From the NCBI GenBank assembly GCA_036852015.1, contig JAANDG010000090.1, positions 1 to 64,000 on the forward strand: DNA of 64,000 nt, read 5' to 3'. Under the pieces are notes generated by a model that was not told where the DNA came from, did not search any database, and worked only from the letters and a program-made list of their open reading frames with translations. The stretch is from Pelodera strongyloides. Its lineage: Eukaryota; Nematoda; Chromadorea; Rhabditida; Rhabditidae. The position numbers were made by a program, and so were the translations under genes. Positions 37,601 to 48,321 of this stretch are shown in pieces (within the stretch, counting starts at the first letter, position 1; each line of letters opens with the position of its first letter).

Positions 37601-38669
37601 TAAAACAGTAAAAACTGTCCCAAATCTCACTTGAGATCATGCTCACTTGAGCAAGGCCAAAGAAAAGAAAAAAATCAAAAACTTCGATGCGGGAAACATG
37701 GTACCGCAACTGCAAATAGACAGAAATCGTTTTCTGAAGGTACAAATTGTATAAATAATTGCTCACTTGAGCAAGGTTCACTTGAACCTGTACATGGCGA
37801 TAACGTTCGAATAACACTGACCCGCGAAAATATTACTCTGCTTCGTGAGCAGCGCCGTCGCCCACTGTCAAATTCCGGCGTAAAAACCCAGCGTATTCCT
37901 CGATGGATAGATGAAGTATAAACCTGTTAAAATATGGCGAGGCCAGACAATCAATGTTGCAACAAGAATGTAAAGGCCCGATTCAATCTTATTTGAAAGG
38001 AAGGAAACAACTATTTTTGTGCTCCTTTTAGCAGATAAAATTACTAAAACTGGCCCTTTTACCTTATAAGGCGATAATGACACGTAAATTGCCTTTTTAT
38101 AAACAAAGAAAGTGGTAAATGAGCAAATATGAATTTATAATAAAATGGTAAAAACGAACGTGGCACTTCGATAGCCGGAGAAAATAGCGTCGTCCTTCAA
38201 CTGCCGTAGAATATGAATATCGTAGAAAAATTAACAAACATAAATAGGAAGAAATACTTCCGAAAAAAATTTGACGTAAACCCTAGGCGTCAAAAGCCTA
38301 GATGAAGAACAAAATGCGATTTGCTCGCAACGAGGGATCGCTACAGTATGCGCGGATGACCTGCGCATCCAAGTTTGAATCGCAGCGAGAGGAGAGTGGT
38401 GTACGGTGTGTTATCCACCTACTCACAAAGTACAATTTTCTTATTTTTTTTTTTAAAAGACACATATTATGATTATGTAAGAGTCTTGTTATACGATTAC
38501 AATTTTCAGAATCGACTCGAATGTAGAGGATACGGCCATCAACATTGAATCTGCGCACACTGAGTTAGTCAAGTATTTCCATAACATTAGTCAGAATAGG
38601 TGGCTGATGATAAAGGTATTCGGTGTACTCATAGTCTTCTTTATTGTATTTGTACTCTTTCTGACGTAA
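28007..38669 (+). CDS. syx-5: Syntaxin 5, ER-Golgi Qa-SNARE
   Basis: Twelve exons: 28007-28117, 28595-28684, 30773-30872, 30995-31116, 31390-31472, 31702-31825, 32054-32134, 32299-32394, 32599-32689, 33291-33382, 33612-33754, 38510-38669; they join in frame to 430 aa. The syntaxin 5 hallmark MPSRDRTAEFRT begins near residue 92, followed by the Habc bundle (RRIGRDLSLT, AKKKSLFSE), HSNLVVVGLQSKLANVSKDF, the SNARE helix (IEGSLSELGQIFTQL, LVSEQGEMIERIDSNVEDT) and a C-terminal anchor (MIKVFGVLIVFFIVFVLFLT) ending at the stop. It drives fusion of ER-derived vesicles with the cis-Golgi. The 91-residue N-terminal extension has an Arg cluster (RSRRRNR), as in the long vertebrate isoform; the internal Met may start a short form. 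Intron 11 is 4.76 kb and holds a mobile element; introns 1, 2 and 9 hold SINEs and foldback elements. Confidence 0.93.
28310..28522 (-). mobile_element. tRNA-headed SINE related to LINE leader, copy 1
   Basis: On the minus strand a head GGCCTCGGTGGCCCATTGG with GACCCGAGTTCGAATCC leads into GGCGAATCCCCC, TTGCCTAGCCTGAAGACTTCG, ATTTGTCCC and CTCGTCGTC. The LINE leader at 14,100-14,170 has the same order (GGCGATCCCTCC, GGCCCTAGCCCGAAGACG, ATTTGTCATC, CTCGTCGCC). It lies in syx-5 intron 1. Confidence 0.75.
28939..29349. mobile_element. Foldback element FB2
   Basis: A 411 bp nearly complete inverted repeat starts TTAAAGGGACAGGCCCATC and ends CCCTTTAA. Its arms of about 160 bp are over 90 percent complementary by eye, with a small extra CAGGTCA in the right arm. 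Transcribed in syx-5 intron 2, it would form a long RNA hairpin. It is the same family as FB1. Confidence 0.88.
29540..29865 (-). mobile_element. tRNA-headed SINE related to LINE leader, copy 2
   Basis: The minus-strand head CGTGGCTCACTGGCAAAG, GTTCTCGTCTCT and GACCCGGGTTCGAATCC is followed by CGGGAATAAAG, GGCGCTCCCCTTGCCTAGCC and AGGACG, the same order as the LINE leader and SINE copy 1. The far end is uncertain. It lies in syx-5 intron 2. Confidence 0.7.
32862..33277. mobile_element. Foldback element FB3
   Basis: A 416 bp inverted repeat starts TTAAAGGGTCAGGCCCATTT and ends with its inverse. Arms include ATTACCCCTATTTTTGATGA, CAATTTACCATGGCCAGTCA and CGCAGTTGTCACGCCC. Only the outer 20 bases resemble FB1/FB2; the interior is different. 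It lies in syx-5 intron 9, ending 13 bases before exon 10. Confidence 0.88.
33989..38440. mobile_element. Unclassified mobile element with A-B-A-B end blocks
   Basis: Block A (117 bp) occurs at 33,989-34,105 and 34,833-34,949; block B (161 bp) at 34,677-34,837 and 38,280-38,440. Copies of each block look identical base for base. The order A...B A...B suggests two head-to-tail copies, one shortened to about 850 bp and one of about 3.6 kb, meeting at TTTTC. A carries the inverse of GGTGTGTTATCCAC, which B carries directly, so the ends are imperfect inverted repeats. TTTTC flanks both outer ends and may be a target duplication. No transposase was recognised. It fills most of syx-5 intron 11. A 33-base T run lies near 34,613-34,643. 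Confidence 0.7.
35553..37817 (-). pseudogene. Decayed repeated membrane-protein-like gene fragments
   Basis: Inside the larger element copy, several minus-strand segments look exon-like and resemble one another. Segments at 35,560-35,780 and 35,870-36,065 share a pattern (SGMLWASHRWKRRLSVVQ and SGILYSSHACKRNLSLVQ). A segment at 37,220-37,440 after a TTTTCCAG acceptor encodes hydrophobic stretches (VAKLAYSFCTVIGVHFGP and WMVWTVVLVYWDKIAIP); a diverged, frameshifted copy lies at 36,900-37,020. A tail at 36,557-36,716 ends with a stop. I do not recognise the family; a nematode multi-membrane-span protein is possible. Frame breaks and repetition suggest decay. Confidence 0.4.
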
Positions 38670-39449
38670 TACCCAATTTTTAGTATAAAAGGGAGAAAGA
38701 AATTAAGATTATTTCGCTCATTGATGAAGTTTTTTTATTGGTACAACCATGTAACATCTTTTCCCAAACGTCTAAATTAACTTTTGACTTTTCTCCTCTC
38801 CTCGTCAATAGTTATGGTCTGAGTGTTTTGGGTTTGAAGTTTGAACGTCCTTTTAATGTTTGTAGTTGCCTTTACGTTCGACTGTGATTCGTTCCTATTA
38901 GTGAACTACTAATATATACTACTTGTAAGTTGTAAGAAGCAGCCAGCAATGTTTATTTAGCATGATGAAATGTATTTTTCAGCATTAAATACTTCGAAAA
39001 CCAATCCTTTCCAGCCTTTTACCTTTTTTAGTTGAGAATAGTATCTGGGAGGGGTTATGTAGTATAAATGTCTAAAGCTCTATTATCTTATGTTCTTTTG
39101 TGATTTTCGATTTGTCTATGTATCTTCCCGAGTGTGAATTGCGTCTAGATGCGATGTAGATTTTTATGGAACTGTGTATGGTTAGTATTAGAAAATAATT
39201 ATATTTACTGTCACGGTTTGAGAGAGTGTGTATCCGCAGATTTTGGTTGTGGTTGCATAAATTTTTATTTCAAATTCATTTACCGCATTATTTGACATAA
39301 CAGTTTGTTCTATCTGTTTGAATACTTGAAATTATTAAACAATAGTTTATTCGAACTTTGTAATATTGAAATTATTTTATTTTACCGTGCGTTTCATGAC
39401 CGGTCTATTGAGGTGCATTTATTCTATTGTATTGTATCATATTATTTAG
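38670..39449. other. Intergenic between syx-5 and sel-11
   Basis: AT-rich, no coding exon seen. An ATTAAA near 38,984 could be the syx-5 poly(A) signal. The region ends in ATTATTTAG directly abutting the sel-11 ATG. Confidence 0.6.
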
Positions 39450-42400
39450 ATGCGGCTATCGGCGGGCCTTATTGTGGCCTGCTCGTTCGTAATGACGGCG
39501 GCTACTGTAGCCAACGCATTCTTAATCAACAAGCAATTCTACCCATCCGTTGTGTACATCACGAAGAGCAACCCATCACTAGCCGTGAGTTTTTCCTTCT
39601 CATTGTGATTTATTATTGAACTGATGCGATATTTTGGTATACATAGGTCAAGGAGGTGTGCAGGAATGTTTAGAGTGATTTGACTGCAATTTCTTGCTTT
39701 CAGGTGGTCTATTTCCAAGCGCTCATCCTTGTGTACCTTACTTTCCAACTTGTCCGGCATATATTCTTCGGTGATCTGCGAGCAAGTGAATCCGAGGTGT
39801 GTTTTTGTTCTATTATTATTTATCCCTTGTATTATTCCTTGCTGCACTATGTCTTTTTTTTGTTAAAATTTCTTTCCTTGTATATTATCAGTATTTTTTT
39901 GGGGCTTTTCTACTGTCCACTGAAAAGAACTAACTAGAATCAGTTTCAATTAGATCATTATTTTAGCATTTGACGGAGCGAGCATGGCATGCTGTTATGG
40001 AAACCTGTCTGGCATTCACAGTGTTCAGGTGAATTTTATTTATTTTGCTCAAAATGTGCTTTGTTGGAGTCACTAGAACATAGTAAGTTTACAAGTTTAC
40101 ACCCAGGCGAAGTTTGACTTTCTTTTTCGTATTTTGCCATTTTGTATTTATAAATGCTGTGCGTTCAGAGATGACTTCTCCACCGTATTTGTGATGCAAT
40201 TTGTGCTTCTTCTGTTCGTCAAATCGTTCCATTGGTTGAGTGACGACCGTGTGGATATGATGGAAAGGAGTCCAGTTATCACTCTGAAGTTTCATCTCAG
40301 GATGTTGTGTGAGCTTTGTTTATCAATTAATTTTTGTGTAGCTTGGACGATCTCTCGACTTATTTGCTATGCATTTAATGCCTTCTTTCCTATGATACGT
40401 TGATCGCTCATCATGTACGGTAGCCTGATTTTCATTGTAGCTGAGTCTGAGTGGTATCATTGCAAAATATAGTTTGAAACGCATGACTTGTGATTACCGT
40501 GTTGATTGATTGATTTTTCAGCTCTGATTGGTTTCCTGGCTGGTCTCGATTCGTATATGGTATCCCATGCGTATTTTTCCACAGTACTTAAGGGCGCCAG
40601 TGCACAAATTGTATTCGGATTCGAGTGGGTTACTGTTATTTTATGTTATATCTTTTCTGCCATTACCTTTTACGTCGTTTTGTTCGCATTTACTACATAT
40701 TGGTGATATTTAACCAGAAACGCATTACTGTTTATTCAGTGGGAGTAACTCAATGTCATGTCATGTGCCAGAAAGGTGTCAACATTTCCTAGCTACCTAC
40801 ATCACTTTTTTTGAGGAGAACTTCGAGAACTTACTCAGATTTTTTACTTATTTATTGCAGATACGCGATCTTGCTTACAATGGTTGCTCATGTGTCTGTG
40901 AAGTATATCCTTCATATGCACGACCTCCGCTCGGCATCTCAGTGGGAGAATAAGACAGTGTACCTTCTGTACACGGAATTGTTGATTAGTAAGCTTTTAA
41001 GGAGGTGTAACATCCGATATTTGTTGTTTTTAGATAACTGTACCTATATGTTGTATGTAAATGTGATTGGAAGAAAAAATTGACTTGTGTTGCATATGAA
41101 ACATTCATTCAAGCATTCTGGACTTCATGATATCTGCGAGTCTGCGACCGCGTTACTATATCATAATCGTATCGAATTCAGATTTGATGCGTGTGGTTCT
41201 CTACTTGGCATTTGTGTTGGTGATGCTCCGTGTGCACACATTCCCTCTCTTCTCAATCCGCCCATTCTTCCTATCAATCAGGGCATTCCATAAGGCCTTA
41301 ACTGATGTGCTTCTGTCCAGGAGAGCCATCAATGCTATGAACAAGTGAGTTGTTACTCATATTCGTCTTCATTCAAACAATCAGCTGATATGATTCATTA
41401 GTTTAGTTTAAACGAACAGTTGATAAAAATGTGAAAACAATGTTCTACTTCGAGTGAGAACGTTGGTTTGTTCGTTGAAATAGTAGTCGATGGCGATTAT
41501 TGTGAATCTGCATTCTTTGCAGTCTTTTCCCTGTTGTCACGGCCGAAGAGTTGGCCACAATGGATGCTACTTGCATTATTTGCAGAGAAGAGATGACTCA
41601 TCAGTCACGTAGGTTTTCATATTTATGTTACATAAGGTGCTTTGTTACCGCCCGCCCAGCGTTGTCATCCGCACGTCCGCAGCCATCCGAAGAATAAGAA
41701 TGTTTTCGTAAAACTTTAATACATTTCCAGGACCTAAGCGACTCCCCTGCGGTCATGTCTTCCACGCGATTTGTCTCCGAAGTTGGTTCCAGAGACAACA
41801 GACCTGTCCCACATGCAGGACAGACATCCTTTCGAGTGAGAACAGTTCGGTTTTAAGTTCGTTTGATAGTTTAGACAACATCAATTTGTATTTATTTGCT
41901 GGCACTTGATGTTCTGTTATTACGTTAATTGTTCCTCTTGTATTTTTCCAGTTTCTACATAATCCAACATGTATGCAATTGCAATCCTGCAGTGATTCTA
42001 TTTTTTAGTACATTCAGGTAATATGTGTTCTAATGTCTGGTTGATATGAATTTGTTCTAGGAGCAGCGACTGCGCGCGGCAATGGAGCGGCCAACGGAGC
42101 GAATGCCGGTGGACAGCAAGGCGGACAAGGGGGAGCAGCAGGAGTTGCTGCCAACCAACTTCCTGCCAACATGTTCCCATTCATGGCCCATCAATTTGCC
42201 TTCCCTCCACCTTTTGCCCCTCCCAACAATCTGGGTCCCGGACAGCAACAAGGCCAAGCACAACTTAATCAGCAACCCGCAGCGGGCCAGACCAACGCCA
42301 ATCAGGTGCGGGTGTTTCGCAACGATGTGCTGGTTCCTACCATTGTGTGTGCTTTTCCCTTGTAAACTATTTGATGGTTATGCCTTATTGTTTGTGGTGT

Positions 42401-44476
42401 TTGTTTGTATTCCTCGTTTGCGCTTTAGGAGAACGCCCAGGGTCCAGCTGTATTCCCTGGAATGGTCCCTCCACCGTTCTTTTTGCCGCCCCCACCGTTT
42501 AACATGGTTAGTTTTTCATTTAAATTTGCTTTTTCAACAAAGTGTTTTTATTTTTCCTGTGTACGTGTCTTTGTATTCATAATCCCGTAGTCCCGTTTCT
42601 ACGGCGTGGCAGTTTTGTCTTTCTACTTCGTTTTGATTCGTACTTTTTATCTTCAGCCGTTCCCTCCATCATTCCCCCCTCCGCCGTTTGCATTCCCAGC
42701 CCAGCCTACGTTCAGTGGACTCACCGATCAGGAACTGGCACACATGGAGGGTACGTTTTTGGCTATATTACGTTTTTTATTGTTGCTTTTTGGCTATTGG
42801 CTATATTAATTAGTTTCTTATTTGAGATGGTCACTGCTTTCTTTTCCTCGAAGATTGTTGAAACCGTAGCCGTCATTCGGCTTGCTTCTGTTCTTAGCAC
42901 CACGCACGGACTTTCAGCCCTCGTTACATTTAGTAAGCTGCAGTGTTTAGGTGAGACTCGGCGTGCCCTGGAAGCCCGTGTGAGGGTTCTCCACGATATT
43001 TCCACACTCCTCGATGCGGCTGTCTTCCAAATGCAGCAGTATATTTCGGTTATTGGGTAGGTATATAAAAAAGTGATACATTTTTTTGTTGATAATAAGT
43101 GGTAAAAGTTGTCACAATCTGTTGTATTATACGCACTTTGTAGAAGAAGGTAGATATCTTCCTTGTAGGATATAGTCAATCTATGACCGTCATTATGGAT
43201 GGGGCTTACATTTGCGTGTTTTTATGGGATATCTATAGACCATCGGCCACGACTGTGAATCTGAATCCGAATGGTTCTGTTTCGTCTGCAGCCACTGAGG
43301 GCACGGGAAGTAGACCGTCGAGTGGGAACGGGGACGTCAGACCGCGTACACCGTCACCTGGACCTTCATCAGTCAATATCACACAGTCTACGCCGAATCC
43401 TAATTCGGAGGGCAGGGAACAAGAGCCACTTCCCGGTCCGTCTACTTCTGCCGACCTAGTCTCGGTATGTATGAATGTGCTTTCGAGTCTTCGTTCTTGT
43501 TTTATAAGCTCTTATTGGCGAATTATGCGGATATTTGATGCCTACGTCTTGCTCAGTAATACGAGACCCACAGACCCACATCGCGAGAGAGTACCTTTAC
43601 CTTTCAGTAAACAACAAATAAATCGTGTTTGTCTTTGTTTAGGATAACAACGGAACATCAGCTCAGACAAAGACTCCAACGGCGAAAAGTCTCTTTGGCA
43701 GTACGGTAAGTTGTATGTGTTTAGTTGTAATTCGTGTGCCATTAACGGTGAATGGTGAATCCAACTTTGTAGAATCCGGAGGATCAAGCGATCAAGTAAA
43801 TACTACTAATGATGTTACAGCACGACATGCCAAAAGTCTCATTCATTTCGAAGGATTCCATCTCCCGTTCTAGTTGTTATTATACCCAATAAATAACATC
43901 ATATGTATCTACCTTTATAGAATCCGGAGGATCACCTTTTGACGTTACCTAGTCGGACCTTAGCTAAAAATTTGTGTGCACAGCATGTTTTGCTGAGCAG
44001 TGCTTTGGGCTTGAACTATAAATGTATAGTCTTAGTATTCCTCGTGTTCAGCCCACCTCACCCACTTCTGAAGTCCATCGTTCTCCATCGGAAGGTTCGT
44101 CACGAGACCAATCTGAAGGGGCAGGTTCCAGTCCCTTGGATGAAATCAGACAGAGGAGGTTGCAGAGGTGAGAGAGTATATCCAGAGATGTATGGGAATG
44201 CTAATACTGTATTATCCCTTACAATTGGACATAGCGTCACTCGCCACAGGGTGTGCATCTCAAAATGATATGAAGAAGGTAAATGCATATGTGAATATTC
44301 TGGTAGAAAAGAACACTACTATGTTAGTGAACGGGGTGTTTTCTAACGAGCTGGTTTATTGAACAGATATAAAGCTAACTAGTTACCAGAGGATGGGTAG
44401 TAGATGAAGACGACAGTCAATATGATCGTGTCCTTGTTACAAGCATAATATTTTCAGATTTGCTGACAACGAATGA
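39450..44476 (+). CDS. sel-11: HRD1/SEL-11 ER membrane E3 ubiquitin ligase (ERAD)
   Basis: HRD1 retrotranslocates and ubiquitinates misfolded ER proteins. Seventeen exons: 39450-39584, 39704-39796, 39967-40028, 40169-40308, 40522-40624, 40861-40988, 41182-41344, 41523-41608, 41731-41835, 42061-42305, 42429-42506, 42657-42750, 42951-43056, 43239-43464, 43643-43705, 44052-44167, 44458-44476; 653 aa in frame. The N-terminal multi-span domain has INKQFYPSVVYITKSNPSL, DDRVDMMERSPVITLKFHLR and RGASAQIVFGFE-like KGASAQIVFGFE. The RING-H2 finger reads CIICREEM then CGHVFHAICLRSWFQRQQTC and CPTC. A Gly/Gln/Pro-rich linker, a helix (LHDISTLLDAAVFQMQQYIS) and the tail DEIRQRRLQRFADNE follow. The ATG touches a TTTAG acceptor. 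The last 19-base exon is the least certain; SVTRHRVCISK is an alternative ending from an acceptor at 44,235. Confidence 0.93.
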
Positions 44477-45835
44477 AGACTTGCTGGGTTTTTTTAGTTC
44501 ATGTATTATGCTTTTGTAAACATTTGTTTTATCATTTTACCCAGTCATAGTGAAACAGTGCGTTGTGCAATGACATGTAATTATCGGTTATTTTGATATT
44601 GGGTGGTTTTGGTTTTGTGTGATTTTGATTCGAAATTCATCTACTTATTCACATGTCATGATGCTGGTCGTCGTTGATGTTCATATGCACTGTTATTTTG
44701 TCGGATTTGTATTATTTGGGTAATATATCGTGATATTAGAAATATATTTAGCTAGCTTTTCTTTCAAATATTCATGATTGGTACTGTGCCTAAGATGCTT
44801 CTCTTTTTTGCCCTCCATAGCTCTCATAGCTTTGATTTGCTTTGGAACTCGTGAAATTATGTGGTAGAGCTCTTTTCGTACTGCTAGAATAGACTTTTTT
44901 AATTTTATTCTAAAGGGTCTGAATTATTGAAGTGTGCTGGATATATATTTGAATTGTAAATATAGTGGTGTTCCTACTGGGCCCTCTTGTGTTCAGAAAA
45001 CATTATTTATGTAAGAACTTAGCTTATTATGGGTTTTTATTGTGCGACATGTATTCCCATGTTTGTCTTCATATGAAATTTGAAGCTTCGTTTTTTCTTA
45101 GCAAAGTGTAAGATGTTTACGTAGTTCTATACGTAGTTTACCCGCTTGTTACTAGCAACTGTACTGGACGCTTCTTTTCTTTTTTTTATTAATTTATTGT
45201 ATTTATATAAAAATGTGTATTTGTCCTGACATGTCTTTGTTATAGGTCATTGATTCGAAATTTTTATGCAAGGATGCAAATATTTTACATCCACATGGTG
45301 GATACGAGTTACAGTAATTATGGCTAATGGAAGAGGTTCTTCATTAGTAGGGTTGTCTAAAGAAACCCGGTACTACGGAGTTCGTCGATACCACTTCTGA
45401 ATGTTGCTGGTACCATCAATAGCTAATTGTCACTGGGAGTTTGGTAAAACGCATTTGGTTTATTAATCTTCGCTTTTGTCAACCTCGATGTGTCCAAGCT
45501 GCATCCTCATCTACTTGCTTTGTTCGCTCATTCTCGAGGAAGTGGGCTGAAATTCGAGTTAATTTTAATTACAAAATTCATAAAGTTGGTTGTTGGGCAA
45601 TAAGAGCGCCATTGGAACTGTACACCATTTCGTCGCCGCGCCGCTGTGGTGGATTTTTTTTGGCGATCGCTATATGCGAAGTCTTACGTTGTACAATATG
45701 GAATTTGTCGCCTTTTCGATTGTAGTATGTGTTAGGAGAAGTATACGTCCGAGAGCGGAACCCTGCAATTGGAATTTTTGTGTTTTTTTGTTTGTTTGTT
45801 AGGTGATTGTGGTTTATCAGGTTGACTTCACCTTC
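44477..45835. other. Convergent intergenic region
   Basis: It holds the 3' flanks of sel-11 (plus) and the WAP gene (minus). AT-rich; open frames near 45,441-45,800 lack codon or motif support. Nothing further seen. Confidence 0.6.
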
Positions 45836-48321
45836 TCAGAGCATAAACCTGCGTAAAACCTCTGAAATGAGCAAATTCTTGTCAGTTCAGAGGACAACAA
45901 AATTTATGTAAGAAAAAACGCTCTTCACTTGCAGATTTGATTGGTTTTCTATAGTTTGTGAAAAGTACTGTGGTTACCTCTGTCATACTGCTGTATGCAC
46001 ATGTTATATCCACATCCCGTGTCACAACACTTCATCGTTGATGAAGAACAGTCAATGTCCTTGACACACCATGACACAGGACGACGCGAAATACATCGAA
46101 TGCCGAGAGAAGAGGGAGAAGGACAACGTGAACCACGTCTGAAATGGGATCGATAAATAAGGCTACAGTTTCTCGACAGATTTGAATAGGGCGCGAAAGG
46201 AACCCAGTGAAGGAAAAAAGTAGTAATCGAGAAATGGAAATCAGAATGCTAGTGAATTGACAAGTTAATACCACTAAAAGGAGGAGGGAATCCTTCGAGG
46301 AGAGAACTTTGACATGGCACACTGTAACGTCACTAGTTGAACTTAACATACAGTAAGTAAGAGAATCTGTCAAATTCTATGAATGAATTGATGGAGCAGT
46401 GATAGTTTTGAGAAAATGACTGACATAAAAATAAGGAAGATAATAAGCGAATAAGTTAGTAATCCTTACCTTGTAACGTCAACTCCGGCATTCCTTTTCA
46501 GACAGCATCTCACTCCGACACGGTCCGCACAACTGACCCCAGAGTCACAAAGAGGTTCGTTGTAGCAGTCCTGTTGGGATAAATGGAAATGTTAATAATT
46601 GCAACCTTGATTGATAAGATACTCATGTTATTGTCCGTGTGTACAAATACACACGGTACACATGTTTGGTTTCACTAGGTGTTTGCAGTCAGTCATCCAT
46701 GACAATTCAAGTTTCCTAAACTGTCTATTGGTTGACCTCTTGGTTCAGGTGAACATCCCGACGACGTGTATAGTCTCGTCGATCTACGCAGTCTCATGCG
46801 GAACGATTGTAAGCGATCTACAGATGTACTTGACACCGTATTAGGCATTTTTTTATTTCATTTTTTCCATATTCCCGATTAATGAGTATTGTGCAGAAAG
46901 TAAATAAGAATTTACCATATATGTTCCATAACAAGTGTGCATTTTGTTCTTATTCCAAGGTACTAGTCCTCCTCCGTTCCTTTCCCTTTCTCTCTTTTCG
47001 ATTCCAGTTATGATTCTTGCAAGGGGGCTCATTCCCTCATGAGGACCCGACTCGATTTCATCAGATTCTAGGGAAGAACAGATGAAATAAGGCGGAGATA
47101 CGGTAGCATTATGTAGATGTAACTAACCATAGTAAGAACTACTTAACCGTGCGTGCGATTGCACACCTAGGCGGAAATACAGGGATATAATCGTATAAGG
47201 AGTGAAAACCCCTATCACATAAATAACACTCAAACGGGGAAAGTTATTTACAGATTCTCAGAAATTACTTTAGCATATTTTTTAGATGTTTGACTATCTT
47301 TGTTTTCTGTAAATTTGGAAAACGAGAAATGCATCGTCAAAGAAGATCCATAAACACTTAAGGATATTCAAAAGCACATATGGATGTACATATATGCATA
47401 TACCATTATCATTGTCACATATGCATGTACATATATGCATATACCATTATCATTGTCGTCTTCTTTCTCAACGTCGGTCTCTTCGGGCCATTCTGTTACT
47501 TGACTTGTCTCCGTCTCGGCGCTATCTTCTACCTCACGCCTCAAACATTCTGGTGCCTAAAGGTCAAATCTCATTGCCAAATTGCAATATTACAAAAAAG
47601 TGATATGATTGCATTACGCCCCAGCTCAAAGATTATCAGAGACCCGTCGAGCAGTCGGCGCGCAAAAGTAGGTTCGTCAGTGCGGATCGCAAGTGGTGCG
47701 GAAGGCATATGATTCAAGCTGGTGAATTTCTTCGTATTAAAGGGAGAGGCCCATGAGAAAAAAGTTGTCCTTAATTTACTTACACGGGATGTCCGGAATT
47801 TTAGAAATACTTCTGTGAAAACAGCATTTCTTTACACCTAGAACTCAGAGAGTTATTCCAAGGCAAACTGTTCGGCCAGGTACCGTAGTCAGAACGTTTT
47901 TACGGTTATATCCGTTCATTTTCATCCTTTCTCTTCAAAGAAATCTTAAAACGAATGAAAATCATTCAAATGATATTATCAGGGATCAGGGCGTTTCCAA
48001 TACTGTAAGGCACTAAAGGCGCAAAAATTGATTCTGACTACGGTACCTGGCCGAACTGTTTGCCGGAGAATAATTTTGCGAGTTCTTGGTGTAAAGAAAT
48101 GCGGTTTTCACAGAAGTATTTCTAAAATTCCGGACATCCCGTGTAAGTAAATTCAGGACCACTTTTTTCTCATGGACCTCTCCCTTTAAAATATATACTC
48201 TGATAAATAAACCGAAAGGGGAACCATTTCCTACCTCTCTTCCAATCAGTCTCATATATTGGCAGAGATCAAGGGATTGGACAAATACAATGAGCGAGAA
48301 TAACGAAAATAATAATCTCAT
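45836..48321 (-). CDS. Secreted protein with WAP four-disulfide domain
   Basis: Exons (descending): 48321-48235, 47556-47445, 47067-46916, 46570-46470, 46138-45978, 45861-45836; joined in frame they give 212 aa ending TGA. Residues 1-16 are a signal peptide (MRLLFSLFSLIVFVQS). An acidic stretch follows (SAETETSQVTEWPEETD, EKEDDNDN), then a basic one (RIITGIEKREREREN-like), then a Cys-rich segment (CYNEPLCDSGVSCADRVG, CC). The C-terminal domain starts RGSRCPSPSSLGIRC and continues WCVKDIDCSSS, KCCDTGCGYNMC: eight cysteines in the spacing of WAP domains, known in protease inhibitors and antimicrobial proteins. Target unknown. The start has no adjacent splice acceptor. A foldback element occupies most of intron 1. 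Confidence 0.85.
47737..48189. mobile_element. Foldback element FB4
   Basis: A 453 bp element starts TTAAAGGGAGAGGCCCATGA and ends with its inverse. Arms include TTACTTACACGGGATGTCCG, TAGAAATACTTCTGTGAAAA and TTCGGCCAGGTACCGTAGTC, each found inverted on the other side. The interior differs from FB1-FB3, but the termini match. It lies in intron 1 of the WAP gene. Confidence 0.88.

Noticed and set aside
43773..43795. Mini-exon AATCCGGAGGATCAAG in sel-11
   Set aside because: 23 bases long, so it would shift the frame away from the conserved tail DEIRQRRLQR.
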